Below, in pieces: positions 55,115 through 64,000 of a stretch of 64,000 nucleotides of DNA (positions are counted from its first letter, which is position 1; every line of letters starts with the position of its first letter). The stretch lies in the NCBI GenBank assembly GCA_025504975.1, contig JANUWI010000001.1, positions 2,232,001-2,296,000 on the forward strand, in the 5' to 3' direction. A program made the position numbers and the translations under genes. The stretch comes from Plenodomus lindquistii (lineage: Eukaryota; Ascomycota; Dothideomycetes; Pleosporales; Leptosphaeriaceae). The notes under the pieces are model-generated. The model did not search any database, was not told the origin of the DNA, and saw nothing but the letters and a program-made list of their open reading frames with translations.

Positions 55115-56304
55115 TTTGGTAGTAAAAAAAATCTTAAAGAGAGTTGATGGGCTAGCGGTAGGGCTAAGGAGTCGGTGAAGACAGATGATGTCGAAAAATC
55201 GGCATCACAGCCCCGTCGCTTTGCTAAACATACGCGCAGATAGAAGCAGTCTTCATACACTGTTCCGTGCCACACCCATCCCCTTCCAGTCGTATTTCCA
55301 ACACCATGGTATCGATACAAATGCCGGGAAAATCATTATAAAACACGATTACCCACCTAGTATTGCGGCGTGGTTGTTTCGCTCAAATCCTTCCATCCTT
55401 CCGGCCGGGAATAATCTCCGAACAACGCTCATGAACCTGGAAGTCCCGGCACATGCATCAGATACAGCAGATTCATCGTTCTGCCTCAAGCATGATCAAT
55501 CTGCACGGCAAAAGTATCGCAATAGGTCGTGTTTGGGTATTATTGAAGGCAAGTGTTGTGGCGAGCGATAAGTGCAAGGTCCGCCGTCCGTCGCCGCCAA
55601 GGCGGCAATGCCGCGGCCCCAGCCCAAGGTCCCCACTCCAGATAGCACGTGGGGTATTTTAGACCCAATATTCACCCTTTCTCACTGGGTGTTCTTACCG
55701 GCCGCTACGTGGTTCATGAGTCGACTTTCTCCTATGGTCTTTGCAACCTTGGCGCACACAGCCGGCACATCCACAACATTTCAACGAACGCGACTGATGT
55801 ACCGGTACTTCCGACCCAGATACCTTAAATATGTTACCTTGTGGGATTTTTTTTTTTGAGATGGTTTGTTGCTCGGTCACAAATACGGACAGGACAGTAC
55901 AGGAACACCGATTCTGACCCTTGTCCTGTCGATGCCCCACTTGTGTCTACACGTTACCGTATTAGTTGATATATTTCGCATGTTGAGGCCCCTAGATTGA
56001 AGGTTGCGGCACAGCCTGCAGCTAAACAATGGTAAACCATCACCGCGGTATTCATCACGCGAGTTGAATCCTTCGCTCCACTAGCTATCGCAAATTGGAA
56101 GGTCGACCACAAATCGCGACCTCTCCAGCCGTTGTTGCAATTTTTGCGAAATCAATAAGATGATGTGGCCGGTAGATCTACAATTGGATACCTGCAATTC
56201 TTGTCGTATTTCCAGGTGCCTGGTCGACATTCCCGGACCTGCCGATTGTCAATTCTCATACCGTGCTGCGCACTTCAATTGTTACATATATAGTACTGCC
56301 TACG
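55115..56304. promoter_or_regulatory. divergent intergenic region, ~1.2 kb
   Basis: Upstream of both the PTH11-like gene and the FAD oxidase gene. Contains a T9-10 run near 55848-55858. Plus frames at 55185-55859 have no clear protein character. Confidence 0.4.
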
Positions 56305-58057
56305 ATGAAGCTCCATCCGGTGATTTCGCTCGGTGGCATTGTGGCAAATGTATCCGCGCAAGATGTCTTTGAGCCTGTCAACTTCAACGTCACCGAGGCC
56401 CTCATTGACAATGGTGTAAATGTCTCGGCTCTTCAGGACCTCGCAGGACTGCCCGAGAAGCGATCGTTCGCAAGCCCGTGTGCTCTAGCTGTAAGCTTTT
56501 GTTCTATTCATTTACTTCATGTAAAATGCGACCGCTGACTTTGACATCAGTGCAGCTCACTCGAGCTCGTATTCGGCAACAAGGTAGTCACCAATGGATC
56601 AAGCTACGATGCATTCACAAACGCGTACTGGTCCACGCAAGCAGCATCTGTAGATCCGTATTGTATCTTCAAACCTGCGAAAGCTCTCGATGTATCAACG
56701 GTCGTTTTGCTATCTCGTCTTACACAATGCCCTTTCGCAGTCAAAGGTGGGGGTCATACCGCTTACCCAGGTGCATCTAGCATCGAAGGTGGCATCACTG
56801 TCTCTTTGGAAGACATGAATGAGATTACCCTTTCCTCCGATCGGAAGATCGCAGCAGTTGGTCCTGGAAATCGATGGGGCGCTGTGTATACTGAACTTGG
56901 GAAACAAAACCTGGCTGTGATCGGTGGTCGCGTCAGTGCACTGGATATTAGCACAAACATTGATACTGACCTGGCCTAGGCATCCGATGTTGGCACCGGC
57001 CTTATCCTTGGTGGTGGTATTGCTCATCAGTCTAATATCTATGGTCTAGCTTGCGAGTGAGTACCAAAATTAGCAATATCTGATCTATCGCGCTGACCTT
57101 CATAGCAATGTCGCCTCGTACGAGGTGGTGACAGCATCTGGCCTCATCATCAACGTGACTCCCACCAAATTCCCGGACCTCTACTGGGCGCTTCGTGGAG
57201 GCGGCAACAACTTTGGCATCGTCACAAAGTTCAACATGGAGACTGTGCCTCAAGGTCTCCTGTGGGGTGGCACGCGCGTCCATCTCCCAACAGACTACCC
57301 AAAACTCATCGACGCCTTCGCAACAATGGTAGAAAGCGCTACGATTGACCCCAAATCTGTTCAGATCCTCTCTTTCGCGACGACCGCTGGTAACGCGGCT
57401 GCCCAAATTCAATTAGAGTACCTGGAGCCCGTGGACGAAGCGAACCCTCCAGAAGTTCTCAAGGGCTATCTGTCCATTCCTTCCATTAGTGGAAGCACAA
57501 AGAACAGGACTCTTGCCGATGACACTGACATGCTCGATGCGCAAATGCCAGGAGGCCATCGCTACTCCTTCTGGGCGAGCACTTTCAAGCTCGATCGCGA
57601 CTTCATGGGCTGGATGCAAGCACTCCACCAGAAAACTGTTGCACCAGGACCAGACCAAGGTTCATTGACTTTCCAAGCCTTCACCGTACCAGCATTGGAG
57701 AAGATGAGCAAGAACGGCGGAAATGCTCTTGGTCTCAGCCCTGACGAGGGCCCTTTGGTTCACGTCCTCCTCTACATGGTGTGGGACGATGCCTCGAAAG
57801 ATGCGACGCTCAATAAGGCGGCACAAGACTTCTTGAACGCAGCGAAAGAACAGGCTCAGGCTCGGGGACTGTATAGCAGGTTCATCTACTTGAACTACGC
57901 TGGTCCGTATCAGAATGTTATCCCCAGCTACGGGGAATCGAATCTGGCGAAGCTGAAGGCCATCGCGAAGAAATATGACCCGACCGCTGTGTTCCAGAAG
58001 CTGCAACCTGGTGGCTACAAGCTTGAGGGAGCTCCGTATGGCGAGACGATATCATAG
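56305..58057 (+). CDS. secreted FAD-linked oxidoreductase (BBE-type, bicovalent flavin site)
   Basis: CDS join(56305..56490,56551..56931,56980..57056,57106..58057), 531 residues; introns of 60, 48 and 49 nt join in phase. The second (GTCAGT...CTGAC...CCTAG) removes an in-frame stop. The N-terminus MKLHPVISLGGIVANVSAQD looks like a short signal peptide. The PCMH/FAD_binding_4 domain carries VKGGGHTAYPGAS with His131 as the first flavin anchor, AAVGPGNRWGAVY and GLILGGGIAHQSN. GLACDNV follows, with Cys214 at the place of the second (cysteinyl) anchor. The C-terminal berberine-bridge-like segment ends with YGESNLAKLKAIAKKYDP and VFQKL. Such enzymes oxidise sugars, alcohols or secondary metabolites using O2. 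Substrate unknown. N-glycosylation sequons occur, as expected for a secreted protein. Confidence 0.9.
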
Positions 58058-58165
58058 CCTTGGGTGCGCCTTCGATCGCTAAATGAAACAATTCTTCGAG
58101 TACATGCCCTGATTTGCACAACTCATTGTACCATCTCGCATATATCATACTTCATTTCTTGCAGC

Positions 58166-59322
58166 TCACATCTGAGTCAATAGCTCCAGCATCTCCTCCT
58201 TAGACAAGTCCGCTAGAATCGTGTTCATTTCCTCCTTGATCTTCAGATCGGTTGCGGCGATCAACGCCTGTCGTTCCTCCTCTTTCTGCCGACTCTTGTC
58301 GCTTTCGTAAGCAAGCTTCTGGCGGATCCCCCGAAGCCGAAGCACCCTGTTTCGATCGGTCTCATTTTCATCCACCGGCTGGGCATTGGCGAGGAGTTCT
58401 TCTGCCCACATGCGTGCGAGAGATGTTGGTGAGGGTGAAGGTTCAGACCCGGAGGCGGAAGCAGACGGTGTGACGGACCGAGCATCTGCAACACTACCGA
58501 CGCTGCGGAGTTCTCTGCGACCAGAAGCAACAGGACGAGGCTCAACAGTGACCGTCTCCTGACCTTCTGTATTCGCCTCATCTAGCCAGGTCGCTCCAGC
58601 ATCATCGTTGTAACTCCTGTCATGAGCTTCAGTAGTCGTGAGCTGACCGCGGGCATTGAATGCTGTTCCTGGACGGTGCATGTCGGGTATTTGATCAATT
58701 CCTGTAGTTTTAGGTCAGCGAAGCGACCTCTAGAGAATTGTTACGAGGACTGACCTTCGGCTTCGTATACGCTACAAATCCTGCGAAGCGCTGCGGCAAG
58801 ATGCTTTTCGGCACGTTCGAGGTCATCAGCAAATAGCCTGGTCGCATGCTTGTTCTCAAGATAGAGATAAATGATCAGATTCTTCAGATCCCTCGTGGAA
58901 TGTTCGAAAGTTGCGTCTGTTACATCTTTGAAAACCCGGAGCGGATACATGAGGACAAGGCGGTTGAGACTGCGCACCTTGTACCAGTTTCCATATAGAT
59001 CGACATTCCAGAAGACGACTGTTGCAGCTCGTCGCTTTGAGCGTGGACCTTTCGAGATGAATGGCTTGACGAACGCCCAGGTCTGATGGTTGGGGGTCTC
59101 GCCGCAATAGAGTCTCCGTCCCAACACCTTGTCGCACTTAATCTCGTCGCCACTGGTGGCTTCAAAAGTCCACTCGGAGTTGGGTGGCAGCATATTGACT
59201 TGCTCGCGGAGTCCCTCTGCATCAAAGAAATCGTTGAGTTCCTGGAGTTGTGTGACGACTGAGGGACGACGTTGTGTTGGTTGAATTGCCGTCCGTATAT
59301 GCGAAAGCAAACTTGCTGCCAT
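58166..59322 (-). CDS. hypothetical protein, 367 aa, tandem family copy A (intact)
   Basis: CDS complement(join(58166..58701,58755..59322)); the 53-nt intron (GTCAGT donor, CTACAG acceptor) splits a Gly codon. Residues ~1-190 form an ordered domain with EWTFEATSGDEI, GRRLYCGETPNHQTWAFV, VVFWNVDLYGNWY, LNRLVLMYPLRVFKD and an Ala/Leu-rich helical end (ERAEKHLAAALRRICSVYEAE). The C-terminal part is Ser/Pro/acidic linker, then a coiled-coil-like tail (GIRQKLAYESDKSRQKEEERQ) ending ILADLSKEEMLELL. No signal or membrane helix. I do not recognise the family. A paralogue with two stops lies 0.8 kb upstream (60088-61200). It is 108 bp from, and convergent with, the FAD oxidase gene. Confidence 0.7.
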
Positions 59323-60087
59323 TCATGTGAGTGAATGCAATCGCAATGAATGCTTTCCACTGACTGGGTATCGTTACTCGGCTTGGCAATTTGTGCTTCC
59401 TCCAAGGACGGTGAACCGCGTATGGACGCCTCTGGATGACTATCTGCGACCTCTGCCTCACCATGTTGAACGAACGGTCTATTACGAGGTAAGTAAGGTC
59501 AGTATGAGCATCAAACAACTGTACGGTGTCAGCTGCCACACTTTGGCTGGCGAGACGACGTACCTGCAGACTGATAGTACTCTGCGCACACTTGCACGCA
59601 GTGTTGCGTGAAGGCAGGGCAAGATCGTAGTGATCCCGACACGCTAAAGAGAGTTGAATGCGTCGTCTTGAGCACATGAGAAGTTTTGGAATTTGTGAAG
59701 GCCGTTTGTACCTGCAGGGGCGCTAGCAGGGATAGGCTCGTTTACCGTATCTTTGGGTCGACACGGCTTAGTGAATGCAAGATCTCGTGAGCATTTCGAG
59801 ATTTTACAACAGGGCGATGCGACATCGCGAAAGAAATGATTCGTATACCCACTACGTCTGTTGTCGCTAGGTAGTAAAGTGACATCCTGTTAGGCTCTGA
59901 GAGCTTCATCTGCCTCGTGCCATCATGGCGGTCTAACGTACTCCCTCTTCGATAATCGCTACGGGAGTTGTAAGACGATACAAAGCTGTGGAGTAACTTG
60001 CAACCATGCTGCCGCTGTTTTTACTTCATCAATACGCAACTTTCTCCACGTTTCACGTCTCCGATTTCCGTTCCTGACGTGGCATTC
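59323..60087. other. intergenic between tandem copies, with a conserved upstream block
   Basis: About 0.76 kb. A block at 59778-59811 (AAGATCTCGTGAGC, then ATTTTACAACA) recurs at 61670-61703 upstream of the second copy (AAGATCTCGTGAGC, then ATTACACAACA), showing that the duplication included 5' flanking sequence. Confidence 0.5.
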
Positions 60088-61200
60088 TCACTCCCCAGAT
60101 AAAAGATCAACCAATTCTTCCTTTGAGAACTTTGCGAGCAGTCCGTTCATTTCCTCGCGCATATTCCGGTCCGTCGCACTGATCAGCGCCTGTTGTTGCC
60201 TCTCCTTTTCTCTCCCCTTCTCACTTTCACGTGCCAGCAGCTGGCGTATTCCTCGGATGTGGAGTAATTTCGTTCTATCACTTGCATGTTCGTCGGCGGG
60301 TTTCAGGCCTGCGATGAGATCTTTAGCCTATTTGCTAAGTGACGGAGAGGGAAGTGGAGATCCACAAGCTTTGATGTATGATGTGACGGACGAGGATCTC
60401 GATAATCCGCCGCTATCAATCTGATTGTCTCTTGTTTCTAACCGACCTACACGTGGCTCTACTTTAATCGTTTCATCTCCGTTGTCTAGGCTGATGTCCT
60501 CACTATCGTCATCGAAGGTTCTGATGCTGGTTCTGGACATGGTATGGGGTCCGATGGAGTCAAAGGCCTCGCCGGGAGGGTGCAGTGTTGGAATTTGATC
60601 GATTCCTGAGACTCAGTCAGCACACGCCGTACTTGGAACAGACCATGTTTAAAGCTCACCTTTTCCATGATAAGCGGCGCTAATTTTGCGTAGAGCGAGC
60701 GACAGATTCTTCCTGGCGATATCGAAGTTGTCCGCAAAGACGTGTGTTGCGTACTCATTTTTGAGAAACAGATAAAGTATGAGACTTCGTATTGGCTGGA
60801 CCGTCGAATCGAAGTTGCCGTAGTTCAGGTCTGTGAATACCTTGAAGGGATACATAAAAGTAAGGCGGTCGAGACTCAGCTCCCACGACCACCGGCCGCT
60901 GCGATCGAGGTTCCAGAACATGACGCAGGATGCGCGGTGGGGTACGCCATTTCTCAACGGACACAAGCCGACGAATGCCCAAGTCTGGTGGTCCGGGACT
61001 TCTCCACAGTATAGTCTCCATCCCACCAGCCTACTGTTGCCAATCTTATCGCCATCGGTGGCTACGAACGTCCAGTCCTCATTCGGCGGTAGGAGGCTCA
61101 CCATAGACCGGAGGGCCTACGACTCGAAGAGAGCATTAACACGATCGAGCTGGGAAACATTATCGCGATCGCGGCTTGCTGATGAGGTGGCTACGTTGGC
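60088..61200 (-). pseudogene. tandem family copy B, two in-frame stops
   Basis: Paralogue of the 58166-59322 gene. The intron is kept at the same position and phase (donor GTGAGC, acceptor CTCAG; then GIDQIPTLHPPG against GIDQIPDMHRPG). Conserved blocks include DWTFVATDGDKI, GWRLYCGEVPDHQTWAFVG, MFWNLDRSGRW and LDRLTFMYPFKVFTD. Two lesions: TAG at 61117-61119 (where copy A has Glu, LFES-stop against FFDAE) and TAG at 60328-60330 (where copy A has Trp, LSK-stop against ARMW). Downstream of the second stop the frame stays open and similar to copy A to the natural stop at 60088-60090. No ATG corresponds to copy A's start. A Met at 61104 could give a shorter product, but only up to the second stop. 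Confidence 0.7.
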
Positions 61201-62284
61201 GCGTCTATGGGATGTACCCGAATGTCAGTTGAACGAGAATAAAAAATGATTGTGGTCTTCCACCAGCTTTGTACTGCTTTGCTCTCACTGTATGCAAATC
61301 TGCCTATCTGCTTATGGTGACTCCTGGTTCGGCGATCAGAGAGCGGATCCTTTCGTGCGGTTGCTGTTGAAATGTGCCTCGACATTGTGGTCTGGTGCGA
61401 TACTCTGACAGTTTAGTTTTGATGTGCCAGCGTTTGAATATGAGTGACTTACAGGACCCGAGTACAGCAAGGGCTACACGCAATCGAGCGCAACAACGGC
61501 ACAGGAGTGCTACAGAAGCACAACAATTGTCATAGTAAGTGAAGTGGAGCGAATTCAGTGACTGCGGAAAAAGGGTCCGGTGTTTGTTGACTGGATTCGT
61601 CTTAATTTGCGCTAGTATGGGTTGCCTCGCTTAGCGCATCTCCATCTCAACATGCTTCGGTGAAGGTAAGATCTCGTGAGCTTCTTGACATTACACAACA
61701 ACATGACACGATCCTACACGATGTATCATCTGATAAGCAAAAAAAATGTGGCATTTCTTCGATCCAATTAATCACATGAACTCTTGTCAGAAGTGGAAAC
61801 AGTTCACAGCTAATAGATTATAGTGCTTCTCAAGGTGCTTTTACCACTGAAAACGTTTACAGCGTGCGCAGTCATGGTGTAGCTAGGAAGCACTTGAAGA
61901 GGGGAGGGAGGCGCTTATGGTCTATAAACGGGAGCCACTCGTAGAGGGAAGAGATGTGCTCATAGAGGGGGAGGCGGCAAGATTCCAAGGTTGTACATGA
62001 GTGTCTATCACGGAACGTGTGGTGCCATGCTCGTCGCATGAAAAACCGGCTTCCTCCTGTTGCAGTACTCGAGCCTATGTTCATTTAACCCATCTTTGAA
62101 TTGAAAGTTCTGCATCTACTGCATTCTAATACCCCTACAGGCAACTGATTGTAGGAGCTTCTGTCGGAAGCGATAATCACACGGCATGGACTGACCGTTT
62201 GGAGATTCCATAACGACACAATTCTGGTCCTGACTTCGAAGTTACAGTCTAGCGCATGTGGGTCATGTTTGTGGACACATTAAT
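61201..62284. other. intergenic, ~1.1 kb
   Basis: Upstream of copy B and beyond the 3' end of the SulP gene. Contains the conserved block at 61670-61703. Minus frame 61872-62084 is not supported. Confidence 0.4.
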
Positions 62285-64000
62285 CTACTCATCCTGCGTC
62301 TTTGCATCTCTCACAGCAGCGTCAACCGCATCGTGTAGATCGATGTGGAAGAACGGCCGGTTGACTCCATAGATGGGCTGGTACCCCTTCCCCCCTAGTG
62401 AACCAGACTGCATCTTTCCTCCCGAATTCCTTTCTATGTCTTCACTTCGAGTCGCTGAGGAAATTTTCAGAGACTCGCTGGCCTCTTGCTCCATAGCACT
62501 TTCTAGCGACGTCCCAACCGTATACGTCGGGACCCAACTTCCGACTTTGCCTTCTTCATCGATTGAAGGAGCGCCAAACCCAGCAAAGGCCAAAGCCCGA
62601 CGAGTCCAACGATTGTGCACACCGGCAAAATGCCATTCGACAACAGCAGGCGCAGCATATCGGTCAAGCGTATTGCGGAGATCAATCAGTCCATTCACGC
62701 TCGTGACATCGATGAAGTTGACGGTCGAAAAGTCTAGGACGACCGCGCGGAGGAGAGGCTTTGTGGACGCCTTCTCGCGGAGCGTTTGGCTTGGAGGCGC
62801 GTCGCACCAGAGTCGGTCGCTTGCTCGGGTACCGTCATCGAAGCGTGTACGGCGTGTGTTCGATTTGATGTGTGTTGTTAGGTGTTCGATGTGGGAGGCT
62901 TGATTGATGTAGTTGAAATTCTCGTTGAAACGGTAGATGAAGACACCCGGATACGCAGGCTCGACTTCCACATCGGGATTGTGATTATCGCAAGCGTATG
63001 GGAGATATACATTGCGAGTTACAGAGTGACTCTGTGTATCCTCTGGTCGTACAAAGCAGGCCACAGCAGCGTCCATGTGATGATCTCCATGCGTTGTCGA
63101 CTGAGAAGGATGCGCAACGCGTGTGACCCTGACAGAGCCGCGAAAGCCACCAGGACTCTTCGCCATACGTATCAACAACATCGCAAATGATAGTCCCACA
63201 GTGACATATATTGCTGTCTCTAAACTTGTGAAGAATGCAACGACAACCCCGCATACCCAGATGAGCAATTCGAACGGTGACATTTGCCAGTATCGGTAAA
63301 GCGACTTTGGCGGCGTGATCAGATTGATTGTGCAATGGATGATGAGACCAGCAAGTGCCGCGTTTGGAATGTAGTAGAAAACGCCGGTAAGGGCATGCAA
63401 GGCCAACACTAAGACCAAGGCACTGAACAGACCAGCCAGTGGCGTACGCACAGCAGCTTTCGACAGGACTGCAGACGCACCAAAAGATCCGGTGCAAACA
63501 TAGCCACCCACGAAGGGACTGAGCATGTTAGCGGCACCTTGGGCAATCATTTCTTGCGATGGGATGATCGTGTAATTGAAGGCGCGGCCGAAAGACTTGG
63601 CGATGGCAATGTGTTCGACGATGAGAATCACTACGATAGCTGGCAGCTCTGACGCGACAAGACTGAACAAATCTGGATCCATGGGTGGTACGCCGGCGTG
63701 GCTAAAGCCTTTCTCGATGTGTCCGACGATGCGAAACTTCTCTTGACCTGAGGGCGTCGTGCGATGCACGAGCCAGCTGATGAAGGTGTACAGTATAATT
63801 GTAAATGTCAGCCGAAGAGAGGAGATGAGAGACCATGTACGTTTGCGACGTGGCTGACGTTGCTCCATCTTAGTGCATATGTCTCGAATGAGCCAGAGCA
63901 ACATGATAGACGTTATACCGATGGCAGCATCAAGCTTGCATCGTGGCAGGCCTTTCATTACATTAATGTACACTTTGTAGGGTGACTCGCGCGAATTGAT
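62285..64000 (-). CDS. SulP-family sulfate permease with STAS domain (5' part beyond window)
   Basis: Open frame running off the right edge; 571 residues are visible and the N-terminal helices are missing. Visible parts: several transmembrane helices (AAIGITSIMLLWLIRDI, LTFTIILYTFISWLVH, VASELPAIVVILIVEHIAI), the SulP core EMIAQGAANMLSPFVGGY with CTGSFGASAVLSKAAVRT, then LAGLFSALVLVLALHALTG, LAGLIIHCTINLI and LLIWVCGVVVAFFTSLETAI. The cytosolic STAS domain follows with AVVLDFSTVNFIDVTSVNGL and HFAGVHNRWTRRALAFAGFG. The protein co-transports sulfate (or a related oxyanion) across the plasma membrane and feeds sulfur assimilation. In fungi such genes are often repressed by sulfur sufficiency, but no control site can be read here. 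The C-terminal ~80 residues are polar. Confidence 0.92.
   Translation of the reverse strand: MNSRESPYKVYINVMKGLPRCKLDAAIGITSIMLLWLIRDICTKMEQRQPRRKRTWSLISSLRLTFTIILYTFISWLVHRTTPSGQEKFRIVGHIEKGFSHAGVPPMDPDLFSLVASELPAIVVILIVEHIAIAKSFGRAFNYTIIPSQEMIAQGAANMLSPFVGGYVCTGSFGASAVLSKAAVRTPLAGLFSALVLVLALHALTGVFYYIPNAALAGLIIHCTINLITPPKSLYRYWQMSPFELLIWVCGVVVAFFTSLETAIYVTVGLSFAMLLIRMAKSPGGFRGSVRVTRVAHPSQSTTHGDHHMDAAVACFVRPEDTQSHSVTRNVYLPYACDNHNPDVEVEPAYPGVFIYRFNENFNYINQASHIEHLTTHIKSNTRRTRFDDGTRASDRLWCDAPPSQTLREKASTKPLLRAVVLDFSTVNFIDVTSVNGLIDLRNTLDRYAAPAVVEWHFAGVHNRWTRRALAFAGFGAPSIDEEGKVGSWVPTYTVGTSLESAMEQEASESLKISSATRSEDIERNSGGKMQSGSLGGKGYQPIYGVNRPFFHIDLHDAVDAAVRDAKTQDE

Noticed and set aside
56932..56979. 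In-frame stop in the FAD oxidase gene as evidence of a pseudogene
   Set aside because: The stop lies inside a good 48-nt intron (GTCAGT donor, CTGAC branch, CCTAG acceptor), and removing it restores the conserved GLILGGG region in phase.
23669..58057. Secondary-metabolite gene cluster (tyrosinase, Zn2Cys6 factors, FAD oxidase)
   Set aside because: The genes are tens of kb apart, separated by housekeeping genes, and no PKS, NRPS, terpene cyclase or prenyltransferase is present.

Overview
The window is nuclear DNA of a filamentous ascomycete (Pezizomycotina, possibly Dothideomycetes; the class is inference). Reasons: short introns of about 45-95 nt with GT-AG ends and CTAAC/CTGAC-type branch sites, one gene every 2-3 kb on both strands, and typical mould families: two Zn2Cys6 regulators, a PTH11-like seven-helix protein, a secreted tyrosinase, a bicovalent FAD oxidase and a homeobox/C2H2 regulator. 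I saw no rRNA, tRNA, CRISPR or intact transposon.

Layout. 0-11 kb: poorly recognised genes (a Ser/Ala-rich tailed protein, a MARVEL-like membrane protein, several lineage-specific proteins) and one region with broken frames. 11.5-22 kb: a AAA+ ATPase, two unknown proteins, a multi-finger C2H2 protein and a small Pro/Ser-rich protein. 23.6-31 kb: tyrosinase, an inverted-repeat and G-rich island, the homeobox/C2H2 gene, a DUF4202 protein and a tiny acidic-tailed protein. 31.6-48.8 kb is the housekeeping and regulatory core: a repetitive Cys-rich membrane protein, an asparagine-synthetase-like protein (ASNSD1 type) divergent from a VPS9-CUE Rab5 exchange factor, two divergent Zn2Cys6 regulators, and a nuclear-looking unknown protein. 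49.8-61.2 kb looks accessory: two unrelated families each occur as a tandem pair with clear decay, and between the pairs lie the PTH11-like receptor and the secreted FAD oxidase. 62.3 kb to the end: a SulP sulfate permease cut by the window edge.

Most multi-exon models here were rebuilt by hand by matching splice phase to open frames. The genes do not form one pathway. Tyrosinase, FAD oxidase and Zn2Cys6 regulators are present, but no PKS, NRPS or terpene core enzyme is, so I do not call a metabolite cluster. The points most worth a second look are the repeat-built Cys-rich membrane protein at 31.6 kb, the decaying F-box-like/Cys-rich tandem pair at 50-53 kb, and the second tandem pair at 58-61 kb, which keeps its intron phase and part of its upstream region but carries two stops in one copy.
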